Shown here: positions 8,059-15,547 of the stretch, one piece after another
Layout: each line of letters starts with the position of its first letter
Numbering within the stretch: the first letter of the stretch is position 1
Source of the DNA: Bacillus sp. FJAT-49711
GTDB lineage: Bacteria > Bacillota > Bacilli > Bacillales > Bacillaceae_C
Assembly (NCBI RefSeq): GCF_018343715.1
Contig: NZ_JAGYPL010000005.1
Span: 24,299 to 88,298 of the forward strand
DNA: 64,000 nt
Direction of reading: 5' to 3'
The notes under the pieces: generated by a model
What the model was told of the DNA's origin: nothing
The model's input: the letters and a program-made list of their open reading frames with translations, nothing else
Database searches by the model: none
Program-made: the position numbers and the translations under genes

Positions 8059-9386
8059 AACAACACCCCTTCCTTAAAAAGTGTTGAAGGAATCTCAATC
8101 CCGTGCTGTTTCATTCGGGTATATACTTTAGGGACATAACCTGTAGAGACGAAAGAGCCTAAAACTCTTCCTTTGTCGTCAACGCCATGCCGTTCAAACT
8201 TAAAAATGTCGTTCACTTCAATGCCACCATTTTTCTCATTTATTTCTGCAATACTGACGAGCTTTCTTTTTCCATCGGGCAGTCTTTCACTTTGGACAAT
8301 TAAATCAAGTGCACCGACAAAATATTGGCGAACAACATCAACAGTAAGGGCAAGTCCCGACATGATGACCATCGCTTCTAGGCGCCCGAGTGCGTCTTTC
8401 GGTGAATTGGCATGGACGGTCGTAAGCGACCCCTCATGTCCCGTATTCATCGCTTGAAGCATATCAATTGCTTCTGAGCCCCTAACTTCCCCAACGATAA
8501 TTCTGTCTGGCCTCATCCTTAAGGCATTCCGTACAAGCATACGAATGTTGATTTCACCCTTCCCTTCCATATTGTTGGGACGTGCCTCCATCCGCACTAA
8601 ATTATCATGTTCGAATTTCAATTCGGCCATGTCCTCAATAATGACGACACGTTCACCGAACGGAATCGAACTTGATAAAACATTTAACAGTGTCGTCTTC
8701 CCGCTGCCCGTTCCTCCAGAAACTAAAATATTGCATTTTGCCTGTACAGCTGCTTGCAAGAATTCACTTATCTCTTCAGTAAAGGTTCCAAAATTGATTA
8801 AATCATTATGAGAAAAAGGATTTTTATTAAATTTACGAATCGAGAGAATTGGTCCATTTAAACTTATCGGAGGTATAACGGCATTGACCCTACTCCCATC
8901 ATGCAAGCGGGCATCCACCATCGGAGAGCTTTCATCAATTCTCCTGCCAATTGGCGCAATAATTCGATCGATAATATGGCGAATATGCTGGTCGTCCTTG
9001 AACCTTACATCCGTCTTAATTAATTTTCCTTCCTGCTCTATGTAAATATCCCTTGGTCCATTTACCATAATCTCCGTAATACTATCTTCTTTTAATAAAG
9101 CCTCTAACGGCCCATACCCAACAGACTCATTAATGATCTGCTTTACGAGGGCTTCCATTTCCTGCCTTGGGATAATGGCCCTTTCTTCTTCAATCATTCG
9201 ATACACTAATCGTTCGATTGTTTGCCGCATTTCTTTTGGTGGAAGAGTGGTGATCGTTTCAAGGTCCGATTCTTTTATTAAACGGTTTTTATAATGCCGA
9301 GCTCGTCTTTCCAACTCCATGTCCATCACATTCCATTCATCTTGTGAATGTAATGGATATTCTTTAACTTTTTCGAACCACTGCAT
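8055..9386 (-). CDS. tadA: TadA/CpaF-type pilus assembly ATPase
   Basis: A 443-residue cytoplasmic ATPase of the type II/IV secretion family. The N-terminal domain (about 1-180) includes GYGPLEALL and ITEIMVNGP, typical of CpaF. The motor domain has Walker A GGTGSGKT (about 224-231), an Asp box with VIIEDMAEL, the Walker B region RPDRIIVGEVRG, and a His box in TTVHANSP. It should drive Flp pilin assembly. It starts at ATG with GGAGTG upstream, eight bases after the TadZ/CpaE gene, and overlaps tadB. All nucleotide-binding motifs look intact. Confidence 0.93.
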   Translation of the reverse strand: MQWFEKVKEYPLHSQDEWNVMDMELERRARHYKNRLIKESDLETITTLPPKEMRQTIERLVYRMIEEERAIIPRQEMEALVKQIINESVGYGPLEALLKEDSITEIMVNGPRDIYIEQEGKLIKTDVRFKDDQHIRHIIDRIIAPIGRRIDESSPMVDARLHDGSRVNAVIPPISLNGPILSIRKFNKNPFSHNDLINFGTFTEEISEFLQAAVQAKCNILVSGGTGSGKTTLLNVLSSSIPFGERVVIIEDMAELKFEHDNLVRMEARPNNMEGKGEINIRMLVRNALRMRPDRIIVGEVRGSEAIDMLQAMNTGHEGSLTTVHANSPKDALGRLEAMVIMSGLALTVDVVRQYFVGALDLIVQSERLPDGKRKLVSIAEINEKNGGIEVNDIFKFERHGVDDKGRVLGSFVSTGYVPKVYTRMKQHGIEIPSTLFKEGVLL

Positions 9387-9393
9387 TGTTAGA

Positions 9394-10521
9394 TCACACT
9401 CCTTTTACAACCAACTTTTTAACCATTTTCCTCACATCTTGTGCGGTTTTTGATACGCCTTTATCGTGTTTTTTAAAATAAAAGGGCCGCCCCATATTGA
9501 TTAAAGGCTGGACTCCATAAAAGTCAGCACGAATACTGCCAATGATCGGCAAATCAATTAATGTTCCGATGTTTTTTTCCGTCAGCTCAGCTTTACTATT
9601 ATTTCGGTTAATTATGATAGATACATTGTTTTTATTACCGATTTGATAGCGGTGAAAATGATTGATTGTATGTTTTAATCCACGAACCGATAAGCTGTCT
9701 GGATTCAGTACGTAATAAATATGCGTTGCCTCATTCAGGGCTGTAAAAGTAGTCGAATTAAAAGTAGACGGCAAATCTAAGATAACTTGATCAAAATGAT
9801 TTCTGCATGTCCTAATAATTCTTGTAATCATTTCTTCAGATGCTGTTTCAATTTGCTCAGGATTGGCTGGACTTAATAAAACATGGATGCCAGTATTTTC
9901 TTCTCTTACCGCAACATTTTGAATATGGTTAATCGAAAGCTCGTTTATGACAGGGAGTAAATCCATATATGATCTTTCCGGCTCGATTCCGAAGACGACC
10001 TCTATACCGCCAAACTGCACATTAAAGTCAATTAAAATGACGCGTTGATCACATTGCATTTGTAAATTTTGAGCTACCATAGCGGCAATTAATGTTTTCC
10101 CAGTCCCACCTTTTGCACTGTAAAATGCTCTTACATCGCCAGAACCTTCAAAGGCGTAATAATCACTTCCCTGACGATTACTTATAAAATTTGGAAATGG
10201 CTTCTGTAATATGGAAACTAATTTTTCAAGTTCATCCGGAATGATGACTAGCTCTTTCGCTCCAAGTTTCATCCACTTTCTCGCATTTTCAAAGGAACGA
10301 TCCCTAACAAGACCAATTAAAACACTTGTCATCGGAATATGAGCAGGAACAACAGAATCCAGCATCAATTCGTCGATTAGAAAATACGAAATGTCGTCTT
10401 CTGCTACATAAGGACCTTGCCATTCGTTCGTTTCAATTACTTCAAAGTTATATAAAATTCTTTTTACATCCGTTAATAATGACTCGTCCTCTGTGACGAC
10501 CATTGCATTTGTACTTCTCAT
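9394..10521 (-). CDS. CpaE/TadZ-type pilus localisation ATPase
   Basis: A 375-residue protein. Residues 1-115 form a receiver-like fold without the usual phosphorylatable Asp context. Residues 130-370 are a ParA/MinD-type ATPase with the deviant Walker A SAKGGTGKT (135-143), the Walker A' Asp in LIDFNVQFGG, and Walker B VILDLPSTF. In characterised systems CpaE/TadZ places the Tad machine at the proper cell site. It has GAGGG upstream of ATG, lies 37 bp after the CpaB gene and eight bases before the CpaF gene. Confidence 0.9.
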   Translation of the reverse strand: MRSTNAMVVTEDESLLTDVKRILYNFEVIETNEWQGPYVAEDDISYFLIDELMLDSVVPAHIPMTSVLIGLVRDRSFENARKWMKLGAKELVIIPDELEKLVSILQKPFPNFISNRQGSDYYAFEGSGDVRAFYSAKGGTGKTLIAAMVAQNLQMQCDQRVILIDFNVQFGGIEVVFGIEPERSYMDLLPVINELSINHIQNVAVREENTGIHVLLSPANPEQIETASEEMITRIIRTCRNHFDQVILDLPSTFNSTTFTALNEATHIYYVLNPDSLSVRGLKHTINHFHRYQIGNKNNVSIIINRNNSKAELTEKNIGTLIDLPIIGSIRADFYGVQPLINMGRPFYFKKHDKGVSKTAQDVRKMVKKLVVKGV

Positions 10522-10558
10522 GTAAAACCCTCTTTTCGCACTGATTCACTGCCTAAAA

Positions 10559-11419
10559 TTATTTTTTATCGTCCTTTTCTTGTTTCTTTTCTTCTTTAGC
10601 AGGCTTTTTAGCTGGATTTTCTTTTTCATTATTAGCTGGTTTTGCAGGTGGATTGTCTTTTACTTCTGTTTTTTCTTTTACTTCTGTTTTTTCTTTTACT
10701 TCTTTGTTTTCTTTTATTTCTTGATTAACTGGTTCTTCTTGTACAGGGACTTCCTCGTTATTATTCTCGGAATCTATTTCATTATTATTCGATTCGAGCT
10801 GATTGACCCTCAATACTCGAATTTGGTCAGCCGTATTTTGCATATGAATCAGCTGCTCCGCCTGCTGAATCGTTAAGGAAACTTTAATGGCCATTCCCGT
10901 TTGGTTTTTATCCTCTAATTGAACTGATTCACTTTGAATAACATCAATATTGTTCATGATTCTTTTTGTTTCTATTTTCCCTTCATTATCCGATTTATAC
11001 GATGCGATAATGTCGACTTTATCGCCAACAAATATTTCCTGATCCATAATGACGTTTTCCGTAGGATTTAACCAAACAATTCGATAGCCTTCCGGAATAT
11101 CCACTCGTGATCGAATTAAATTTCTCGTAATGAGATCGCCTTTTTTCATGTTTACGATAAAAAGATGTTCTTCCATCTCTTTTTCACTCGTCAAAAATGA
11201 AGAGACAGCACTTGATTTTGGAATGCTTAGCCAATCAATCATATCCGGTGTAATTTCTGTATAGGCCGATACATCCTTCTTCGCTACTGCTACTTTTACC
11301 GATTGTCCCATCAATTCCTTCGCCTCGGAAACTTGGCTATTAATAAACCAACCTGTCAAGATTGCCAATAAAAAAGCAATCGTTAAAAATATAAAAGCTT
11401 TTCTTTTCGCACTAATCAT
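10559..11419 (-). CDS. cpaB: CpaB/RcpC-type pilus assembly protein with SAF domain
   Basis: A 286-residue protein with an N-terminal membrane helix (about 8-27), a SAF domain (about 40-110) and an RcpC/CpaB domain to about 205. The last 70 residues are low-complexity, rich in Lys, Glu, Asn and Pro, with a repeated EVKEKT unit. In diderm Tad systems RcpC/CpaB gates the outer membrane secretin; no secretin exists in this locus, so here it more likely shapes the pilus path through the cell wall, with the charged tail reaching into peptidoglycan (inference). ATG start with GGAGG upstream. Confidence 0.85.
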   Translation of the reverse strand: MISAKRKAFIFLTIAFLLAILTGWFINSQVSEAKELMGQSVKVAVAKKDVSAYTEITPDMIDWLSIPKSSAVSSFLTSEKEMEEHLFIVNMKKGDLITRNLIRSRVDIPEGYRIVWLNPTENVIMDQEIFVGDKVDIIASYKSDNEGKIETKRIMNNIDVIQSESVQLEDKNQTGMAIKVSLTIQQAEQLIHMQNTADQIRVLRVNQLESNNNEIDSENNNEEVPVQEEPVNQEIKENKEVKEKTEVKEKTEVKDNPPAKPANNEKENPAKKPAKEEKKQEKDDKK

Positions 11420-11454
11420 TGCGTTCCTCCATCAATCCATACAAGATTCTTGTT

Positions 11455-12186
11455 CTAATTAATTGTTACAGCCTGAATGTAGGGGATTCCCACTGGTAAC
11501 GATGCGCTTTCCGTTTGTATATGCTTTTTTACGTTAGGAAGATCTTTTTCAATCGCCTTACCGACTACCCAAATTTCTTTCGCATCTTTTTTCTCAATAA
11601 GGAATTTCCATAAACCATCCAAATCCCCTGATTGGTGTGTTTTGATTCTTCTATTTGGAAGTACTTCTGTGAGCATAAAGATCTTCTTTTTGCCTTCCTT
11701 ATAAATCGCACTATATTTATTCGCACGTATGACTTTCATTGGACTAGGCGAGATAACCCAGCTAGATATTTTTGATTTCATATTCTGAATATGATTCATC
11801 ACATCATTGTAATTTACACCGTTATGTATTATTTTTTGAATTTCATTTTTTAAAAATAAATACTCTGCTTTGTTGCCCCGAATCGGAATTGGCCATAAAA
11901 CCTTATTTGGCAGCAGCCAGTTTTGAAGTCTGTCCAACATTTCGCCGGACACAAACCGCTCATCATAAAAATAGATAATTTTATCATGATCTTTAAATAG
12001 GTTGGTAAAATACTCCAGCTCCCCGTCCATGGTCGGATCTTTAAAGATAAGCTTCTTGGGAGATATTCCCGGCTTTATAAATCGAATTGCGTCTTGAAGA
12101 TGAGTATACTTTCCTTTTAGCGATGCTTCCCTAACCATTTCATCTTCTTCATTAAGACTTAAAACTTCATCAACAAGTAACAGCAT
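11455..12186 (-). CDS. Hypothetical first gene of the Tad operon
   Basis: A 243-residue soluble protein of alpha/beta character that I do not recognise. It has no signal peptide and no obvious nucleotide-binding motif. Its hydrophobic strands (LLLVDEVL, IIYFYDERF, IWVVGKAIE) suggest Rossmann-like repeats. I prefer the ATG at 12186, which has AAGGAG six bases upstream, to the ATG at 12204, which has none. It stands first behind a sigma-A-like promoter and 35 bp before cpaB, so it belongs to the pilus operon and may be a cytoplasmic regulator or scaffold. Confidence 0.65.
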   Translation of the reverse strand: MLLLVDEVLSLNEEDEMVREASLKGKYTHLQDAIRFIKPGISPKKLIFKDPTMDGELEYFTNLFKDHDKIIYFYDERFVSGEMLDRLQNWLLPNKVLWPIPIRGNKAEYLFLKNEIQKIIHNGVNYNDVMNHIQNMKSKISSWVISPSPMKVIRANKYSAIYKEGKKKIFMLTEVLPNRRIKTHQSGDLDGLWKFLIEKKDAKEIWVVGKAIEKDLPNVKKHIQTESASLPVGIPYIQAVTIN

Positions 12187-12237
12187 AAAATACTCCTTAT
12201 TCATTTTAGAAATATGTGACTTTTCACCCTTCTTTTA

Positions 12238-12266
12238 CTAATATCATGTGTTCACAAATCGGTCAA
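12238..12266 (-). promoter_or_regulatory. Likely sigma-A promoter of the Tad operon
   Basis: On the minus strand TTGACC (12261-12266) and TATTAG (12238-12243) are separated by exactly 17 bp, about 50 bp before the first gene of the operon. The -10 box is imperfect. The remaining gap from 12267 to 12462 is AT-rich and holds nothing I can name. Confidence 0.5.
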
Positions 12267-12462
12267 TTTAGCCCAAAAATCACAAAAATTTGCACCTAGT
12301 CATTTTTTACTAGCACACTCCAATAGTTCTCATTTTTTCAAGGTCTATCGAAGTGGTTTAACATATTAAAATTTGGGTAACCATCTCATTCAACTCCAGA
12401 AAATGGAAGAAAATTTTCCTACAATCAAAAAATAGGGAAGATATAATCATTTTTTTAAAATA

Positions 12463-12535
12463 TTGTTTGAGTGCCAGGCACTCAAACAACTTAGAGACAA
12501 TTCAGAATTGTTCAAGTGCCTGGCACCCGAACAAT
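12463..12535. repeat. Twin GTGCCTGGCAC-core hairpins
   Basis: Two related palindromes stand 17 bp apart. The first (12463-12489) is a perfect 13-bp stem, TTGTTTGAGTGCC with its complement around one central base. The second (12507-12535) has the same GTGCC.GGCAC core with a slightly different arm and ends at the stop codon of the DUF1906 gene. They can terminate or protect the minus-strand transcript. The core looks like a dispersed element reused as a terminator. Confidence 0.85.
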
Positions 12536-13375
12536 TTACCATACGTATTCGATTATTTTGCCTTTAAATAGGTTGGTATCTATGTTGCAGCTTTTGGCGT
12601 CGATTCCATATTGCCAGGCTAGTATGTTTGATTGTTTAGGTGCTTCGGGATCATATTTAGGTGCTTTTTTCTCAGAGGTGATTCCTTTTTGCGGGTGTGC
12701 TGTCCAAAGTATCAGTTTTTTCTTCAAGTCTTTTTGACTATCAGCGGCTTTATTGTATGCCGAAAATAATGCTTGTTCTTTGGCAAAGACACCGTAAATT
12801 GCTGGAGTATAAGACGATTTGCTCATTTCATCAAACCAGCCTTCAATGAATTTAGCGTCAACTGGAAATGATGGTTCGATGTCTGCAAAAATCGCTTTAC
12901 CCTTCGGAACTTTGAGCTTCTTCGCCATTGAGATCGCTTTTTCTGCGTGAGATTTACCATCTTCATACCCTTTTGCTTCTGTAATATGATTATAAATAAT
13001 GAGGATTTTAGCTTTTTTTGAATGAAGATACTTTACTTCATCGGCAGTCAATCCAATTGACACATCCTCAATATTTCCTAAATATCTTCCCCAAACTTTT
13101 GGTGTGCCAAATTGCTCCTTCACACAAGCGTATAACTCTTTAGTAGTAAGGCTGGCAGAATCGACGCCCCACATAATATCATCTGAGCTGATGCCATTAT
13201 CATTGTTCTTTTTATCTTTGTTTCCTTTTTTGCTATCCTCCTTTTCATGCTGCTTTTCTTGTCCATTTTTATCCCCGGATTTATGGTGATTATCATCTTT
13301 TGAAAAAAATAGGATGATTGGAATCAATAAAAGGATAAACATGGTTGTGAAAATGAAAAACGATTTATTCTTCAT
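12536..13375 (-). CDS. DUF1906-type glycoside hydrolase-like protein, membrane anchored
   Basis: A 279-residue protein: an N-terminal signal anchor (about 5-25), a His/Lys/Asp/Asn-rich linker (26-62), and a TIM-barrel-like domain from MWGVDSASL to the end. The pattern GVDSAS, GRYLG, LIIYNH, AIFADIEPSF and WQYG matches the DUF1906 / Rv2525c-like glycoside hydrolase-like family, which is related to GH25 muramidases. The acidic residues in ADIEPS are good candidates for catalysis. It would act on the outer face of the membrane, probably on cell-wall glycan. It has AAGGAGGG before ATG and no partner gene; the twin hairpins follow its stop. Confidence 0.75.
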   Translation of the reverse strand: MKNKSFFIFTTMFILLLIPIILFFSKDDNHHKSGDKNGQEKQHEKEDSKKGNKDKKNNDNGISSDDIMWGVDSASLTTKELYACVKEQFGTPKVWGRYLGNIEDVSIGLTADEVKYLHSKKAKILIIYNHITEAKGYEDGKSHAEKAISMAKKLKVPKGKAIFADIEPSFPVDAKFIEGWFDEMSKSSYTPAIYGVFAKEQALFSAYNKAADSQKDLKKKLILWTAHPQKGITSEKKAPKYDPEAPKQSNILAWQYGIDAKSCNIDTNLFKGKIIEYVW

Positions 13376-13547
13376 TTACCTTCCCTCCTTACTCCTTCCA
13401 GAGTATGCAAGGGAAAAATTATGGTATGGTTATAAATTCCTATTCATGCCTGTACGATAAAAATGGGCATTTTACGGTTGTTCATTTAACACATAGAGAC
13501 AATCGCCACATAGAATAAGGTATCCAGATTAAAGGAGGTGCCTTTTA

Positions 13548-13664
13548 ATGAGTGGAGGCTTTGGAGCAGGTTACGGAGGTTTTGCATTAGTTGTCGTGTT
13601 GTTTATTCTTTTAATTATCATCGGTGCATCATTTGTTGGTGGATATGGCGGAGGATTCTATTAA
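13548..13664 (+). CDS. YjcZ-family small spore protein
   Basis: A 38-residue protein: a Gly-rich start ([11 protein letters not shown]), one very hydrophobic helix of about 18 residues and a Gly/Tyr-rich end (GGYGGGFY). This layout is that of the YjcZ family of tiny sporulation proteins in Bacillaceae. A strong AAAGGAGG site lies ten bases before the ATG. It stands alone, divergent from the DUF1906 gene, and ends in front of a dispersed repeat and a strong terminator. Confidence 0.85.
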   Translation: MSGGFGAGYGGFALVVVLFILLIIIGASFVGGYGGGFY

Positions 13665-13683
13665 GAGTCATATCCATTAACAT

Positions 13684-13789
13684 ATAAGAAAAGCGTAAGG
13701 CGCCTAGAGCTAGACAATACGAGCTGATGTTGACTTATTGTAGGAAGAAGCTGAAGTTTAGCTAGTCGTTGGGCTCCTTAAACTAGACA
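13684..13789 (-). repeat. Dispersed TGTCTAG...GCGCTTTTCTTA element, short copy
   Basis: The reverse complement begins TGTCTAGTTTAAGGAGCCCA and ends GGCGCCTTACGCTTTTCTTA. It shares its ends and most of its body with two other intergenic copies in this window (44709-44936 and 53300-53517), in opposite orientation. It carries no reading frame of interest. Confidence 0.8.
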
Positions 13790-13792
13790 ATA

Positions 13793-13842
13793 AAAAAGGC
13801 CTTTCTTCTACCATTTTGTAGAAGAAAGGCTTACTTTTTTAT
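13793..13842. terminator. Bidirectional terminator
   Basis: A 15-bp near-perfect stem (AGGCCTTTCTTCTAC with TGTAGAAGAAAGGCT) is flanked by an A-run on the left and a T-run on the right. It serves the YjcZ gene on the plus strand and the uracil-DNA glycosylase gene on the minus strand. Confidence 0.85.
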
Positions 13843-13845
13843 CAA

Positions 13846-14424
13846 TCATGATCGTAATTGTTTGTATTGTTCGTATACCATTTCCCAATCCATCAAAAAA
13901 GAAGGCCATAAATTTGGCCGACGCCTGACTGCGAGTGGATGATAGGCCACTGCCGTTTCGTAATCTTGAATTTTATGCCACTTGCCTCGAAGGTTCTTTA
14001 CCTCAGCATTCGCTGTTTTAAAAAAAGATTGAACAGCCACATTCCCCATACAAAAAATAAAAGTCGGTTTAGCAGATAAAATCTGCTGTTCTAAGTGTTG
14101 CATACAAATTTCTCTTGTCTGCTCTTTTTCATATTTTCGAACTGGCCGTCTTTTTAAAATATATGTCACGTACAAATCTGTCATTTGTAAACCAACCTCG
14201 TGTGCAGCTTTTTGCAATGTTTGCCTCGTCCCACAAATGATCGGATTCCCTTCTTTATCCTCGCGTGCTCCTGGATTATCTAGAATGATCATTATCGAGG
14301 CATTTGGATTTCCTTCTCCCCACACCATGCGTGATCCTTGCTGATAAAGACCACAATCCTGACAACTCATTTCATTTTCAGGTGTCGGTATTTCAGGCCA
14401 TCTTACAGGGCAAAAATCAGCCAT
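13846..14424 (-). CDS. Uracil-DNA glycosylase superfamily protein (family 4-like)
   Basis: A 192-residue protein of the uracil-DNA glycosylase superfamily. Motif A is the segment GEGNPNASIMIILDNPGARE followed by GNPI; motif B is AYHPLAVRR. Four cysteines lie in the CxxC (near 20-23) and C-x17-C arrangement expected for the 4Fe-4S cluster of family 4 enzymes. Motif A deviates from the usual GEAPG form, so substrate range is uncertain. Role: removal of uracil or related damaged bases from DNA. The gene stands alone between a shared terminator and a small gene. Confidence 0.75.
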   Translation of the reverse strand: MADFCPVRWPEIPTPENEMSCQDCGLYQQGSRMVWGEGNPNASIMIILDNPGAREDKEGNPIICGTRQTLQKAAHEVGLQMTDLYVTYILKRRPVRKYEKEQTREICMQHLEQQILSAKPTFIFCMGNVAVQSFFKTANAEVKNLRGKWHKIQDYETAVAYHPLAVRRRPNLWPSFLMDWEMVYEQYKQLRS

Positions 14425-14444
14425 TCTCAGAACTCCATGAAAGT

Positions 14445-14588
14445 TTACTCATATATTTCATCTGCATTTTTATAACGAAGTTTTTCAGACTTAATTGCCT
14501 CTTGCTTTTTATCCCTATTCGCGTCTTCTTTTTCTCTCGTTTTCATTTTTTCATTATCCCTTACAAATTTCATATCCCAGTTTTCCAT
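14445..14588 (-). CDS. Small hydrophilic protein
   Basis: A 47-residue, very charged protein (MENWDMKFVRDNEKMKTREK at its start), rich in Lys, Glu, Arg and Asp, with no hydrophobic stretch; probably helical or disordered. AGGAGG lies 12 bases before the ATG, a somewhat long but usable spacing. It sits 20 bp upstream of the glycosylase gene in the same direction and may share its transcript. I do not recognise the family. Confidence 0.5.
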   Translation of the reverse strand: MENWDMKFVRDNEKMKTREKEDANRDKKQEAIKSEKLRYKNADEIYE

Positions 14589-14713
14589 ATAAACATCATT
14601 CCTCCTGCCCAATCAAAATTCCAACATATCTTATCCAGATGTATGTATTTTATTCCTTATCACATAATACATGTATGTGGATTATGAAACTTAATTAAAA
14701 GAGGTTTTTAATC

Positions 14714-15313
14714 ATGGATATGGATTTGGTCTGGAAGGTAATATTAATATTTGCAATTGGGACATTATATTTGAGACTTAGTGGACGAAAAACAATTTCT
14801 CAAATGACGATGCCTGAAGCTATTATTATGATTGCTTTCGGAACAATGCTTATTCAACCTGTAACGAGTAAAAGTATATGGACTACTATTGTAGTCGGCG
14901 CTATTTTCATGTTGGCTCTCGTCATAACAGAATGGATCCAAGTAAAATCTGACCTGCTTGAAACGATTATCTCTGGGAAATCTGTACTTGTTATTGAAAA
15001 AGGTCAGCTAAATGAAAAAAACCTGAAAAGATTAAGATTAACGGTCGATAAATTAGAGGAACGGCTTCGGCAACTCGGAATCTCTTCAATGAATGACTTA
15101 GAAACAGTGACTGTTGAAGTGAATGGAAAATTAGGATACACGTTAAAGCCTGAAAAACATCCGGCTACGAAAGAAGACATTATCAATCTCATACAACTTA
15201 TACAAACAGGTCGAATGAGCAGTTCAATTATTAACAATGATTCGGACACTAACATTTTTACGGAAATCACGAAAAATGATCCTAAAGAACCTCCTCCAAA
15301 TTATTTGCAATAA
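14714..15313 (+). CDS. DUF421 family membrane protein (YetF-like)
   Basis: A 199-residue protein with three N-terminal membrane helices (about 7-22, 38-52, 58-76) and a cytoplasmic DUF421 domain. Family marks are LRLSGRKTISQMT, the segment SDLLETIISGKSVLVIEKG, and LRQLGISSMNDLETVTVEVN. Members of this family (YetF, YdfR, YrbG) occur in spore-formers; some are linked to spore germinant or membrane functions, but the biochemical role is not settled. GAGG precedes the ATG. It is a single gene ending in a convergent terminator. Confidence 0.85.
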   Translation: MDMDLVWKVILIFAIGTLYLRLSGRKTISQMTMPEAIIMIAFGTMLIQPVTSKSIWTTIVVGAIFMLALVITEWIQVKSDLLETIISGKSVLVIEKGQLNEKNLKRLRLTVDKLEERLRQLGISSMNDLETVTVEVNGKLGYTLKPEKHPATKEDIINLIQLIQTGRMSSSIINNDSDTNIFTEITKNDPKEPPPNYLQ

Positions 15314-15314
15314 G

Positions 15315-15352
15315 CAAAAAGAAAAAGTGAATGATCACTTCTTCTTTTTGCG
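15315..15352. terminator. Bidirectional terminator between convergent genes
   Basis: The stem GCAAAAAGAAAAAGTGA / TCACTTCTTCTTTTTGC closes on a short ATGA loop, with A-rich and T-rich arms that give a U-tract in both directions. It separates the DUF421 gene from the aconitase operon. Confidence 0.75.
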
Positions 15353-15547
15353 TTAATCTAATAATCGATTATTCTCATCCACTGACATTAGTTTGGCAGA
15401 TTGTAATCCGCCATCTGCCTCAACAACCCCTGCTCCTCTACATACACTGCAATTATATTGCCAGCCTTCATCATCAGATAGCATGCCTGTACCTTCGCAG
15501 GCCCTGCATGTCAATTCTCGATCAACCATATTACTGCCTCCACTCAT
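15353..15547 (-). CDS. DnaJ-type zinc-finger small protein coupled to aconitase
   Basis: A 64-residue protein with two CxxCxGxG motifs, CRACEGTG and CSVCRGAG, spaced 18 residues apart, as in the zinc-binding region of DnaJ. There is no J-domain. The start ATG overlaps the aconitase stop as ATGA, so translation of the two is coupled. A role in metal or iron-sulfur handling, or in folding of the enzyme, is attractive but only inferred from this coupling. Confidence 0.75.
   Translation of the reverse strand: MSGGSNMVDRELTCRACEGTGMLSDDEGWQYNCSVCRGAGVVEADGGLQSAKLMSVDENNRLLD

Noticed and set aside
10580-10876. Plus-strand Phe-rich open frame
   Set aside because: It is the complement of the Lys/Glu-rich tail of the CpaB protein; the Phe runs are AAA/GAA codons read backwards.
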